Origin: Rossellomorea aquimaris
Lineage (GTDB): Bacteria > Bacillota > Bacilli > Bacillales > Bacillaceae_B
Assembly (NCBI RefSeq): GCF_020171925.1
Contig: NZ_JAIVAR010000002.1
Span: 372,001-436,000, forward strand
Length of the DNA: 64,000 nt
Reading direction: 5' to 3'
In this document: in pieces, positions 7,395-16,900 of the stretch
Numbering within the stretch: the stretch's first letter is position 1
Layout of the letters: each line of letters opens with the position of its first letter
The notes under the pieces: generated by a model
Told to the model about the DNA's origin: nothing
Seen by the model: only the letters and a program-made list of their open reading frames with translations
The model's database searches: none
Translations under genes and position numbers: made by a program

Positions 7395-7426
7395 CTATAA
7401 AGAGAACGGTATCGTTCTCTTTATAG
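7395..7426. promoter_or_regulatory. Palindromic pair of SinR-type boxes
   Basis: CTATAAAGAGAACG and CGTTCTCTTTATAG are perfect 14-bp inverted arms around GTAT. Each arm holds one match to the published SinR box GTTCTYT (7414-7420 on plus, 7401-7407 on minus). It lies 90 bp before the start at 7516. SinR represses matrix genes in B. subtilis; that it acts here is inferred. Confidence 0.55.
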
Positions 7427-7515
7427 TTACTTATTTGAATTTTTAAATCTGATAAAAGGGGGTATCATGCTTGCATTTGCTTTAGACTTGCCAAGGATAT
7501 TTAAGGAGGAATTCA

Positions 7516-10149
7516 ATGAAATTAACAATTAAAAAATTTGTTACTATTGCTGCTTTATATGCTCTGATCTTTACACTATTCTTGCCCACAATAGGGTCTG
7601 CAGAAGGAAAAGAAGATAAACTACCTCAAAAAGAGATTCCCTTTCCATCAGTCAGTGCCAACACATATAGCTTGTTGGCATTTGGGGATGGGGAGATAGG
7701 GAATGATCATGTACATGCAAATATTGGTTCAGATGGTCGATTCACCGCTGGTTTAAAAGACAAGTTTTCATCAAATTGGTACCCAATTATCTATGGTGGC
7801 TATGATGGTGATTGGAGTTTTACAGGAACATCTTTTACATCCTTAAAAGTTGATGGAAAAGAAAAGGTGTTTGGGAATCAACCGGAAGGGGAAGTTGTTT
7901 CTCCGCCTCAGAATATTGATGACCAAACGAATCAGACAGTGTGGAAAACGGGAGATGTTTCTGTTAAACAAGTATTAAAATCGACAATTAATCCTGCTAC
8001 AGGGATAGATGACGCCATCCAGGTACGTTACACAATGACCAATACAGGAGATAGTAATCATGATGTAGGTCTGCGTCTAATGATTGATACAATGGTGGGT
8101 GGCAATGACAGTGCACCGTTCAAAGTCCCTGTGAATGACGAAGTTGTTTCAATTGATTATGAGAAGGAGTTTACAGGTGATGAAGTACCTGAGTTCTGGC
8201 AAGCATTTGAGTCTTTTGATAATCCTCAAATCAGTTCTCATTATACGATGGGGGGAGAGAGAGCAACAAAACCTGACCGTTTTGTGATTGCAAACTGGGG
8301 ATCTATAAACAGTACAAAGTGGGATTATCAAGTTCGAGAAAATCAGAATACAGGTGATAGTGCTGTCGGTATGTGGTGGAATCCTGTTACGCTGGCGCCA
8401 GGGGAAACCAAAACCATCACTACTTATTATGGAAGAACAGGTGTTGGCGGCAGTGAAACGCTAGTATTGAGCGGCAGACAAAAATTAAATGCTTCAGAAT
8501 GGACATCTGAACCTACTAATCTGATTGCATACTTAAATAACAACACTGGAGACATTCTAAACAATGTTAGGTTGGAAATTGTTACGAGTGATGGGATTGT
8601 GCTTGTGGATAATGATGCCGATTATGAAGTTGGTCCTTTAGAAATTGGGGAAACTAGTCAAACTACTTGGAGGGTCCAACCAAATACACATGGTGTTCAC
8701 CCAGTCACCGTAAATGCTTATAAGGAAGGATCATCTGAACCGTTCGCCACTGAGGAGTACACAATTGAAGCATTGGAGGCTCCTGTACCACCTAATATTT
8801 CTGTAGGAGGAAGCGTAGGTGAGGACCAAGATGGAATCCCTATGGCTGGCAGAACAGCACCATTAACCGTAGAAGCCACATATCCAGATGCAAGTTCTGT
8901 CAGTATGATTGCTACGGACTCGGATGACAATCGTTATGAGGCTGAATTGAATTCGCATAACGGAACAGACTGGACACATACCTTCATACCTTCCAGTGAA
9001 GGGCTATGGGGCAGTCCGTTAACGATCCAATTAATACCAACTTATCAAGAAGGAACAACCGGAGAGGCTCAGTCTTTTGAAATTGTGCTGATTGATCCAA
9101 GTGGAATTATCTATAATGCAGAGAAAGCAACACTTGACTCTAGCACATCAGAATCACCCGATCGTCGGGCTCCACTCGATTGGGAATTGCCTGGGGCTAC
9201 CGTTGTATTGCAATACTTTGATCCAGAACTGGAATCATGGGTGACAATGACAAATGAAGCATATCCGGGGATGCTTTCACCTATTCAAAATCCACAGATG
9301 ACAGGTGAGGATGGTAAATATGCTTGGGATGTTGCAGAGGGTAGATATCGAGTAGTTGTGAGTCGACCTGGATTTGAAACGACTATTAGTGATGAAGTAT
9401 CTGTTCCGCCACCAGTTCTAGACTTGCATGTGGGGATGATACCTACTGATCGGGTGAAACCTACACTCTCTTTTGAAGGTGTCACCAATGGAAATACGTA
9501 TAGTGAAGCTGTTTCCATTCAGCTGACTGCTACTGATGACGAAGCGGGTGTACGTGATTTTTCTTATCGTTTAAATGAAGGTGAAGGAGTCACCGTGAGT
9601 GATCTTGACGAAGCAATTGATATTGAAGAGCCAGGTGACTATTCAATTACAGTTAAAATACTGGATTATGCAGGAAATGAAACAATTGAAACCATTTCCT
9701 TTACGATTCAAGAAGAACAAGCGGAAAGTGACATTATTACCATCCTCGGTCAAGCTATAGAAAAAAACAATAAAACACAGCAAAGTATTATAGAAGCTAT
9801 GGATAATAATACCGATAATGGTGAAGGATCAGGAGTGGAAGAAGCGATCAATGAAGCCGTTAATGTAAATAATGAAGTAAAGGATTTAATAGAGCTTGCA
9901 AAATCAATGCTGGGAGATCAATCATTACCTCCTAATCTAATGTCCTTCTTTGAAATTCAATTAGATATGGCGTTATCACAAAACATTGAGACTACTGATA
10001 AGCTTGAGACTGTATTATTTTCATTAAGTGAAGAGAGTTCGATGTCCAGTGTAAGCAGTGAACTGGACGGTGCACTCAAAGCAGCTAAAAAGTCTAAAGC
10101 TTCACTTCAATATGTTGCAAGCTATTTAATTATGTTGTCACGTAGGTAG
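7516..10149 (+). CDS. Large secreted multi-domain beta-sandwich protein, probable matrix/surface protein
   Basis: An 877-residue protein with a ribosome site TAAGGAGG and a Sec signal peptide (KKFVTIAALYALIFTLFLPTIGSA, cleavage near residue 29). Residues ~45-320 form a large beta-rich N-terminal domain with aromatic-rich segments; ~330-420, ~430-540 and ~645-735 look like Ig/bacterial-surface sandwich repeats (the last with TLSFEGVTNGNTYSEAVSIQLTA style), and ~545-640 like a carboxypeptidase-regulatory/transthyretin-like fold (GKYAWDVAEGRYRVVVSRPGFE). The last 140 residues are helical, Asn/Glu-rich. There is no LPXTG anchor, S-layer motif or catalytic site that I recognise. A paired SinR-type palindrome precedes it and the tapA operon follows, so I infer a biofilm matrix component. 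Base composition is AT-rich like the tapA genes. Confidence 0.7.
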   Translation: MKLTIKKFVTIAALYALIFTLFLPTIGSAEGKEDKLPQKEIPFPSVSANTYSLLAFGDGEIGNDHVHANIGSDGRFTAGLKDKFSSNWYPIIYGGYDGDWSFTGTSFTSLKVDGKEKVFGNQPEGEVVSPPQNIDDQTNQTVWKTGDVSVKQVLKSTINPATGIDDAIQVRYTMTNTGDSNHDVGLRLMIDTMVGGNDSAPFKVPVNDEVVSIDYEKEFTGDEVPEFWQAFESFDNPQISSHYTMGGERATKPDRFVIANWGSINSTKWDYQVRENQNTGDSAVGMWWNPVTLAPGETKTITTYYGRTGVGGSETLVLSGRQKLNASEWTSEPTNLIAYLNNNTGDILNNVRLEIVTSDGIVLVDNDADYEVGPLEIGETSQTTWRVQPNTHGVHPVTVNAYKEGSSEPFATEEYTIEALEAPVPPNISVGGSVGEDQDGIPMAGRTAPLTVEATYPDASSVSMIATDSDDNRYEAELNSHNGTDWTHTFIPSSEGLWGSPLTIQLIPTYQEGTTGEAQSFEIVLIDPSGIIYNAEKATLDSSTSESPDRRAPLDWELPGATVVLQYFDPELESWVTMTNEAYPGMLSPIQNPQMTGEDGKYAWDVAEGRYRVVVSRPGFETTISDEVSVPPPVLDLHVGMIPTDRVKPTLSFEGVTNGNTYSEAVSIQLTATDDEAGVRDFSYRLNEGEGVTVSDLDEAIDIEEPGDYSITVKILDYAGNETIETISFTIQEEQAESDIITILGQAIEKNNKTQQSIIEAMDNNTDNGEGSGVEEAINEAVNVNNEVKDLIELAKSMLGDQSLPPNLMSFFEIQLDMALSQNIETTDKLETVLFSLSEESSMSSVSSELDGALKAAKKSKASLQYVASYLIMLSRR

Positions 10150-10170
10150 GTCGCTCTATTTAATTACAAT

Positions 10171-10207
10171 AAAGGTCTGTAAAACTAAACGTTTTTCAGA
10201 CCTTTTA
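10171..10207 (+). terminator. Terminator after the large secreted protein gene
   Basis: AAAGGTCTG pairs with CAGACCTTT, followed by TTATCTTTT. Confidence 0.8.
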
Positions 10208-10247
10208 TCTTTTATTAAGAACATAATGTTCTTAATAAAAGATAAAA
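10203..10247. repeat. 22-bp perfect inverted repeat with one-base centre
   Basis: Bases 10203-10224 are the exact reverse complement of 10226-10247. The centre reads AAGAACATAATGTTCTT, so each arm contains GTTCTTA, one base off a SinR box. Could be a very stable RNA hairpin, a protein site, or both. Confidence 0.8.
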
Positions 10248-10252
10248 AACTA

Positions 10253-10354
10253 AGTATAAAGTAGTATTATGAAGGAAAAATGAGGAAATGTTCTGTAAAA
10301 TTAATGAAATCCTCTATTTTGAACATTTCCAAATCGTAAATCGACTACTATACT
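10253..10354. repeat. Nested inverted repeats upstream of tapA
   Basis: Outer arms AGTATAaAGTAGT (10253-10265) and ACTACTATACT (10344-10354) enclose inner arms GGAAATGTTC (10284-10293) and GAACATTTCC (10321-10330). Together they could fold the tapA upstream region into a long two-part hairpin. Confidence 0.6.
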
Positions 10355-10365
10355 CTAACTATAAA

Positions 10366-10381
10366 GTTCTTTAAAGAGAAC
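10366..10381. promoter_or_regulatory. Facing pair of SinR-type boxes upstream of tapA
   Basis: GTTCTTT at 10366-10372 and AGAGAAC at 10375-10381 (GTTCTCT on the minus strand) both match GTTCTYT and sit 70-85 bp before the tapA start. B. subtilis SinR represses the tapA operon through such boxes; repression here is inferred. Confidence 0.65.
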
Positions 10382-10451
10382 AAATCCTCCTAAGTAACGA
10401 ACAGGATGTTTAATAAATTGCAGGGAGGGATTCCTCATCAGACAATCTAGA

Positions 10452-11408
10452 TTGAAAAAACGTAGAAAAAAGCTCAGCCCTTTACTGGTAGGTACTCAAG
10501 CAGCAGTCATATGGTACTCATCAGTGTTGATATCAACTTCAGTAGTCACAAACACAAATGCCCTTTATACAGACACTGCAACAAATAAAAATGAAATTAG
10601 AGCACAGTGGACTGAAAGCTGGGATCGAAGCTCATTAACCTTCTGGAATCTTGAGGTGAATGGGAAATTAAAGGACAGTGATAATCAAAAAAATGAAAGC
10701 CATTATGGTTTCTCATGTGAGAAAGGATTCTACAGCGACATAGTGAATGACGGAGAAAAGATGGGTGGAAAGTCTTTATTTATGCTGAGATTGAAACCTT
10801 TAGGGACTGGTGATCCTAATCCGACAAGCCGTGGTGAAATTGTTTACCAAAAAGAGCTGCCAGTATTAGAGAAGAATGAACTTTACCGCTTAAGTCATAC
10901 ACCTAATTTTAGCAACATAGAGCCTGGTACATATAAATTCACGGTCCTTCAGCGTCCTCTGCATCCTGGTGGTGAAAAACTTAAAAGTTACGAGTTTCCA
11001 GACAGAATGGAAATATGGGCCAAGGATGCAGTCACGATTTCAAAGGAACAACTTGAAGCATGCTTAAACCCTGCTTCTAAAATCCAGGATACTGAGACAA
11101 ATAAAACAGAAAAAAGTGAAGAAAGTAAATCAAGTGCAACCTCAACTAATGAAGAAACAGTCACCGAAACAGGAAGGAAGGACCTTGAAAAAAGCTCTTC
11201 AACTTCTGATCAGAAGAACTCCACAACCGCAGTAGAAAAGAAAGCAGTCTCAAATGATAATACTGTCGAAGAAAAAAGTATTCAAAATGAAACAAAAGAG
11301 GCGGAGGCATCAACTAAAAGTCCAGAAGCTAACGTAGAAAAAACCACTTCAGAATCAGAAGAAATCAATAAGGATGAAGAAAGTTTCAAAGAAGCTTCAG
11401 AACAATGA
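10452..11408 (+). CDS. tapA: TapA-like amyloid fibre assembly/anchoring protein
   Basis: About 318 residues. An N-terminal hydrophobic helix (LVGTQAAVIWYSSVLISTSVV) ends in NALYTDTA, which resembles the processing site of the TasA-type proteins downstream and suggests cleavage by the SipW peptidase encoded next. The conserved TapA core spans residues ~50-205 with WDRSSLTFWNL, paired cysteines (YGFSCEKGF and LEACL) and a PGTYKFTVLQRP strand. The last ~110 residues are a Ser/Thr/Glu/Lys-rich disordered tail like that of B. subtilis TapA. The start is uncertain: TTG 10452 is 21 bases from the good GGGAGGGA site, whereas a non-canonical ATC at 10437 has ideal spacing. TapA anchors TasA fibres to the cell surface. 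First gene of the operon tapA-sipW-calY-tasA. Confidence 0.85.
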   Translation: MKKRRKKLSPLLVGTQAAVIWYSSVLISTSVVTNTNALYTDTATNKNEIRAQWTESWDRSSLTFWNLEVNGKLKDSDNQKNESHYGFSCEKGFYSDIVNDGEKMGGKSLFMLRLKPLGTGDPNPTSRGEIVYQKELPVLEKNELYRLSHTPNFSNIEPGTYKFTVLQRPLHPGGEKLKSYEFPDRMEIWAKDAVTISKEQLEACLNPASKIQDTETNKTEKSEESKSSATSTNEETVTETGRKDLEKSSSTSDQKNSTTAVEKKAVSNDNTVEEKSIQNETKEAEASTKSPEANVEKTTSESEEINKDEESFKEASEQ

Positions 11409-11445
11409 AATTAAAGTGAATTAATTCCAATAGGTGGTGTTTCTT

Positions 11446-12015
11446 TTGAAAGGCAAAATGTTATGGAAATGGACCAGCAAGACTCTTTATGCGTTGTTTA
11501 TCCTTCTTATGCTTCTAGCACTCTACTCGGTCATCTCTTCCAGAGTGTCAGGGGGAGAGCCTGAAATCTTCGGTTACCAGGTAAAATCAGTGTTGTCAGG
11601 TTCGATGGAACCTTCAATAAGAACGGGATCGATTATTGCTATAGAAAAAACCATCGATCCTACTAAGTACAAAAAAGGCGATGTTCTCACATTTAAATCA
11701 ATCGATGATCCCAACACGTTAATTACTCATAGAGTAATAGAGGTCAAAACGATTGATTCCCAGATTCATTATGTCACGAAAGGTGATAACAACGATGCAA
11801 ATGATAGGGAACCCATACCATCTCACAATGTGGTGGGTGAATATAAAGGCTTTACCGTTCCCTTCATTGGAAAAGTATTCAGCTTTTATAACACAGATGC
11901 AGGCAAGATTGTATTCCTGATCATTCCAGGGATCATGTTAATCGGCTGGGCCATCTTAACAGCCTGGAAGGCCATTGCAGCCATTGAAGAAAAAGAAGGT
12001 ACCAAAACCACTTAG
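11446..12015 (+). CDS. sipW: SipW-type (ER-type) signal peptidase I
   Basis: A 189-residue membrane peptidase. An N-terminal transmembrane helix (ALFILLMLLALYSVI) is followed by the box B motif SGSMEPS with the catalytic serine near residue 53; the second box has His (LITHRVIEV, near residue 95) instead of the Lys of ordinary bacterial signal peptidases, and a later GDNN box is present. This Ser-His arrangement marks the ER/archaeal type. A C-terminal helix (IVFLIIPGIMLIGWAIL) adds a second membrane pass. It matures TapA and TasA-family precursors. I choose TTG 11446 because AGGTGGT is seven bases upstream; GTG 11434 overlaps that site. Located 37 bp after tapA. Confidence 0.93.
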   Translation: MKGKMLWKWTSKTLYALFILLMLLALYSVISSRVSGGEPEIFGYQVKSVLSGSMEPSIRTGSIIAIEKTIDPTKYKKGDVLTFKSIDDPNTLITHRVIEVKTIDSQIHYVTKGDNNDANDREPIPSHNVVGEYKGFTVPFIGKVFSFYNTDAGKIVFLIIPGIMLIGWAILTAWKAIAAIEEKEGTKTT

Positions 12016-12105
12016 TTTGATTTCCCCTTTTGAAAATACATAGTATACGTTTTCTTGTAGGGGTTTCAATAAAAAATTATTTGAAAATTTGAGGAGGAAT
12101 TTATT

Positions 12106-12627
12106 ATGGGTCTTAAGAAAAGTTTAGGAGCAGCAGCACTAGCTGCAGGTATCGGAGCAGCAGCAATTGGTGGGGGAACGTTTGCATTGTTCACAGATAC
12201 GGCAGCCAACACAGGTAATACTTTTACAGCTGGTACATTAACTTTAGATGATGTTTCAGGTGGAGCAATTGTTTCTCAGGCAGTGAATTTCGACAACTTA
12301 GCACCAGGAGACAGTGGTACTGTCTCAATGACTGTCGAAAATAATGGAACTTTGGATGCATGGGTGAAAATTGATGATACAGCAACTAATGCAAGCAAAA
12401 CAGGAGATTTATTTGGAGGGGATACTCCACTTAGCCTTACACTAGATACTGATGTAGTCAGGGTACCTGCAGGAGGGCAAACAACATTTGATGTAGATTA
12501 TGCTTTTCCTCTTGGGGCGGACAATTCATATCAAGGAGACACAGGATCATTTGAGGTTGTAGTTCAGGCGGTTCAAGCAAGAAATAATACAAATGGAACA
12601 GACACTGCACCAAATGCATGGCAATAA
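12106..12627 (+). CDS. calY: TasA/camelysin (CalY) family fibre protein, short form
   Basis: A 173-residue secreted protein with a strong GAGGAGG ribosome site. The signal segment (LGAAALAAGIGAAAIGGGTFA) ends in GGGTFALFTD, the SipW-dependent cleavage signature, giving a mature start at about residue 28. The mature part is a Gly/Thr/Asn/Asp-rich jelly-roll with NTGNTFTAGTLTL, PGDSGTVSMTVENNGTLDAWV and a C-terminal FEVVVQAVQARN strand, matching the camelysin/TasA family. Such proteins polymerise into matrix fibres; some relatives were described as metalloproteases. It is shorter than B. subtilis TasA (261 aa) and close to B. cereus CalY. A hairpin separates it from the second family member, which could set the ratio of the two. 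Confidence 0.9.
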   Translation: MGLKKSLGAAALAAGIGAAAIGGGTFALFTDTAANTGNTFTAGTLTLDDVSGGAIVSQAVNFDNLAPGDSGTVSMTVENNGTLDAWVKIDDTATNASKTGDLFGGDTPLSLTLDTDVVRVPAGGQTTFDVDYAFPLGADNSYQGDTGSFEVVVQAVQARNNTNGTDTAPNAWQ

Positions 12628-12651
12628 AATAATTAGCTAATGCTGAATAGT

Positions 12652-12679
12652 AGGGTGGTGGTAAAACACCATCCTTTTA
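12652..12679 (+). terminator. Intra-operon hairpin between the two fibre genes
   Basis: GGGTGGTG pairs with CACCATCC around GTAAAA and is followed by TTTTAT. Likely a partial terminator or mRNA stabiliser. Confidence 0.6.
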
Positions 12680-12706
12680 TGTTAATAGTAGGGAGGGTTT
12701 TTAACC

Positions 12707-13576
12707 ATGAAGAAAAAAAATAAAGTTGCTCTTCTTTCTGCAACTGGTCTGTTAGCTACATCTTTGGCTATAGGTGGAGCTACATATGCATTATTTAAGG
12801 ACGGAGCAACTAATGCTAATACTGTAACAGCTGGTGAGCTTGAAATTACTGCTAAACGAGATGACGTGCCAAATGTAGGGCCCATGTTTTACTCTGAAAA
12901 TTCAGTTGGGAATTATGGTGCAATGGCTACTGGCGAGTGGGCGCCTGGGGATAAACATACTCGTGGGTTATTCTTAAAGAACACAGGCACATTAGAAGCA
13001 CGATTACAAACATTAACAGCCACTCCAGTAGATTCCAATGGTATTCCAGTTACTTCAGGACAACAGTATGAAGATGATGTATTATTTGCTTTGCAATCAA
13101 ATGTTAAAATCTGGGATATCAAAAGGGTTGACCCTTCTAGTATGAGGCCAATTCCCATTCCTATAACACTTGAGAATGCTTCCGAAATGGATGAAATTAT
13201 GGAGGTTGTAAACGCAGGTTATGAATTTGCTCTCGATTTTTTTAATATTACAGACTTTGAATATCAAGTTGATTATGCAACCTTTGTAAATGCAGTAAAT
13301 CAGTTTATGTTAGAAGAGCTTAATAGAAGGGGTGTAAATGGAGGGGATCTATATCAAGTTGATAGATTATACAATAAGAAATTATCGCAGCTAGTAAACA
13401 ATCAATTTGATGCCAGTAGTTTAGGGTTAGAAATAAAGCCTGATGAAGCAATTTTATTAGGGTTTACAGTGCAAATGAAGAAAAATCCTCCTGCGGGCAT
13501 TGACCGGAACTCAATGCAAGGAAAGTCAGTATACTTTAACTTCGGGACTGATTGGGTTCAGACGAGAAATAATTGA
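12707..13576 (+). CDS. tasA: TasA-family fibre protein, long form
   Basis: A 289-residue secreted protein with ribosome site AGGGAGGG. Its signal segment ends with GGATYALFKD, the same SipW-type site as the previous gene; maturation after about residue 28 is expected. The conserved jelly-roll begins with NTVTAGELEITA and includes PGDKHTRGLFLKNTGTLEARL. Compared with the short paralogue it has a ~120-residue insertion (about residues 120-240) rich in charged helices, as in B. subtilis TasA, before the closing strand LLGFTVQMKK. It should form matrix fibres, possibly co-assembling with the short form. A good terminator ends the operon. Confidence 0.88.
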   Translation: MKKKNKVALLSATGLLATSLAIGGATYALFKDGATNANTVTAGELEITAKRDDVPNVGPMFYSENSVGNYGAMATGEWAPGDKHTRGLFLKNTGTLEARLQTLTATPVDSNGIPVTSGQQYEDDVLFALQSNVKIWDIKRVDPSSMRPIPIPITLENASEMDEIMEVVNAGYEFALDFFNITDFEYQVDYATFVNAVNQFMLEELNRRGVNGGDLYQVDRLYNKKLSQLVNNQFDASSLGLEIKPDEAILLGFTVQMKKNPPAGIDRNSMQGKSVYFNFGTDWVQTRNN

Positions 13577-13584
13577 TATCTATT

Positions 13585-13623
13585 AAGCTAACTCAAAGAT
13601 TAATCTTTAAGTTAGCTTTTTTA
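13585..13623 (+). terminator. Terminator of the tapA operon
   Basis: AAGCTAACT pairs with AGTTAGCTT, followed by a T-run. Confidence 0.9.
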
Positions 13624-13833
13624 TATCGTTTATGCTTAATTTTTTGTAAGTAGATTGCAACTTCAATTCATCTATTACTTCGGGTGTGATATTAAGATAA
13701 ACACATTACTGAAAATGGTTTGTTGTTCCCTTAAATAATACCTAGTATAGATAATTTCCAAAAAATAATCCTGAGTCTTTCGTCATATTGCCCCCTCTGT
13801 CAACATCATGTAAAATTTAAAAATACAGACAAT

Positions 13834-13847
13834 TGCAAGCGTTTGCA
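13834..13847. promoter_or_regulatory. cre-like (or MalR-like) operator 1
   Basis: TGCAAGCGTTTGCA is a perfect palindrome fitting the LacI-family/CcpA consensus TGNAANCGNTNNCA. It lies 128 bp before the pullulanase start. Confidence 0.65.
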
Positions 13848-13869
13848 TTTTAGGTAGGAGGATTCAGGC

Positions 13870-13950
13870 ATGCCCGTTTTTAAAAGGATGATGGTCGACG
13901 GATTCTTTTTATGCCGTTTTGTGCAAACGTTTTCACAAACATCAGGCTAA
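13870..13950 (+). CDS. Candidate 26-residue leader peptide upstream of the pullulanase gene
   Basis: TAGGTAGGAGG precedes an ATG at 13870 with good spacing, and the frame stops at TAA 13948-13950, 24 bp before the pullulanase ATG. The peptide is basic and Phe-rich with no known family. The second cre-like site lies within its coding sequence. It could be a translated leader or a fortuitous ORF. Confidence 0.35.
   Translation: MPVFKRMMVDGFFLCRFVQTFSQTSG
13922..13935. promoter_or_regulatory. cre-like operator 2
   Basis: TGCAAACGTTTTCA fits the cre consensus, 87 bp after the first site. Two sites suggest tight carbon catabolite control or a maltose-type LacI repressor. Confidence 0.6.
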
Positions 13951-13974
13951 CCAAAACAAAGGGGAGGAAACACA

Positions 13975-16900
13975 ATGAAGAAAGGGACAAAAAGGCGTTT
14001 TTCCATCTTTATGACGCTGCTGATGGTGGTGGGCCTATGGATGCCATACATCCCGGCACAAACGGTCACGGCGGCATCAGGCGGGGAAGAAATGTCTTCT
14101 GAGCGCACCGTACGATTCACATACATCCGCGAAGACCAGAAATACGACGGTTGGAACATCTGGGCATGGTATACAGGGGTGCGGAATGATCAACTCAATT
14201 TTGATTCGTATGAGAATGGAGTGGCGACGGCGAATATCGCGGTGGCTCCTGAAACGGAACGATTTGGATTCGTGCTCCGCAGCACAGATAACTGGGATAC
14301 CGCACAGAGGGAGTTCGGAGACCGCTACATTAAGGTCAATAAAAACGACACCATCACCAAAGCTTACGTAACAAGCGGTGTCGAAGAGATTCGGATTGTT
14401 CCTGATGGGTCGGCTCCGGTCATCGATCAGGGGAATGCCACTTTTTATTATCGTGATAAAGGATTGTTTGCAAGCGATGAGATGGACTCAATTGAAAAAG
14501 TGGAATTGAAATTAAATGGAGAAACGAAGGAAATGACCTATGAGCCCGAAAATGAAAGATTCGTGGTTTCATATGAAGATATTCCAAATGGCAAGACACC
14601 GTACTCGTTCCTCGTAACGAGAAATGGTCAAACCATTGAAGTGAGCGACCCATACAATACGGTGGATGGAAAGTCCCATATTGATTTTCAAAAAGGGGAA
14701 TTGACGGTAAGCGGGACGGTGGAGCCGCAACATATCGATTATAACGAAAATGCTGTGTTGTCCGTTCATGTAGATGGGCTGACTGAGGGACTAGAGGTTT
14801 CTAAAATCACGGCGGATCTTTCGTCACTTGGCGGTTCCGAAAAGACGACGATCGATCCTGCTTTGAAAGAAGTGACGATCGCAGTCGATGATGATGTGAC
14901 GGCAGGCACGAAGGACATCCCGCTTTCGATTGTCGATAACTACGGTAACCCTTATGAAGGAACGGCACAAGTCGAAGTGAAAACAAGACAAGCAGTCGGT
15001 GAGAATGATTTTGACTGGGATGAGTCCATCATCTATTTCATGCTGACAGACCGCTTCTTCAACGGCGACACGTCGAACGATGATCCGTATGATTTGAACG
15101 CTGATCAATCCAAGCGTGGTACCCATCAAGGCGGGGATTTTGAAGGGATCACAAGCAAGCTTGATTATTTGGACGAGCTTGGTGTGAACACGATTTGGAT
15201 CAGTCCGATTGTGGAGAATGTGAAGTACGATGTCCGTAAAGGGGAAGCGGGAGAGCCGTATTTCAGCTATCACGGCTACTGGGCGAGTAACTTCTCCCAA
15301 CTGAATCCTTATTTCGGATCGATGGAAGAATTCCACACACTCATCGATGCAGCGCATGACCGTGGCATGAAGATCATGGTCGATGTGGTGTTGAATCATA
15401 CAGGTTATGGTTTGAAAGAAATGGACGGGGAGCTTCCTGAAGCAGAGCGTCCGGCTGGTTATCCAACGGATGACGACCGCACGCGTTTCAGCGATATCGT
15501 CCGTCAAGGACCGGATGTCGGTTCTGATGAGGTGGTCGGGGAACTGGCTGGCCTGCCGGATATCATCACTGAAGATCCCGAAGTCCGTCAGCAGATCATC
15601 GATTGGCAGACAGACTGGATCGACAAAGCGACTACTGCTAAAGGAAACACCATCGATTACTTCCGTGTCGATACCGTGAAGCATGTCGATAAGCCGACAT
15701 GGATGGCGTTCAAGAACGCGATTACGGAGAAAATGCCGGAGCACAAGATGATTGGTGAGGTTTGGGGAGCGAGTGTCGACAACGACTCAGGCTATCTCGA
15801 ATCCGGAATGATGGATTCATTGCTTGATTTTGGATTCAAAGGAATTGCAACAGAGTTCGTGAACGGTAACTTGAAAGCGGCCAATGACAAACTCACGGCC
15901 CGTAACGGGAAAATCGATAACACTGCAACACTGGGCCAATTCCTAGGCAGTCATGATGAGAACGGATTCCTTTACTCATTGGGTGGCGATGAAGGCAAGC
16001 TGAAAGTAGCGGCATCCCTCCAGGCGACGGCGAAAGGTCAGCCGGTCGTCTATTACGGGGAAGAGATCGGTCAAAGCGGAGAGAATAATTATCCGCAGTA
16101 TGACAACCGTTATGATTTTGCCTGGGATCAAGTGGAGAATAATGATATCCTCCATCATTATAAAAAGATCCTCAACTTCCGCGGCGAGCACTCGAAGGTT
16201 TTTGCCAAGGGAGAAAGAACGTTCATTGGAGGAACGAATAGCGATCAATTCCTCATGTTTGCGCGTAAGCATGAAGATGAGTCAGTTTATGTAGGGCTGA
16301 ATGTTGGGGAAAAGGCGACAGAAATCAAGGTAACCGTTGATTCTCCAGATGCGGTCATCACAGACCACTATTCTGGAAAAGAGTATGCGGCATCCGGTGC
16401 GGAAGAAGTGACTGTTCCTATTCCGGCAATCGCCGATGGAGGGACCGTGCTTTTGACTGTTGCAGGCGGTAGCATCACGGCAGCTGAACGAGGATCCCGG
16501 GACGGAACCGAGCCTGAAGTGGAGCCTGTTCCTGAAAACAACATCCGCATCCACTACAAGCGTGAGGACGGCAACTATGAAAATTATGGTGCATGGCTAT
16601 GGAATGATGTGGCATCACCTTCAGCTGACTGGCCTGTAGGAGCAACTCCATTCGAAAAGACCGACCGCTACGGTGCCTACGTTGATGTACCTCTTAAAGA
16701 AGGAGCCAAAAACATCGGTTTCCTTGTCGTGAACCGCACAAATGGTGAAAAAGACGGCGGCGACAAAGGGTTTACGATCAACTCCGAGGACATGAACGAA
16801 ATCTGGATCGAGCAAGGATCAGACAAGGTGTCCACGTTTGAACCGGTCGACCTGCCAGAGAATACGGTTCGTATCCATTACGTCCGTGAAGATGCCAACT

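Noticed and set aside
10203..10247. The 22-bp palindrome as a simple terminator of the upstream gene
   Set aside because: A separate, ordinary terminator (10171-10207) already ends that gene, and the palindrome is followed by A-rich rather than T-rich sequence.
14824..15744. 306-codon reverse-strand frame inside the amylopullulanase gene
   Set aside because: It is a shadow of the coding strand with no ribosome site and no recognisable domain; plus-strand catalytic motifs cover the same bases.
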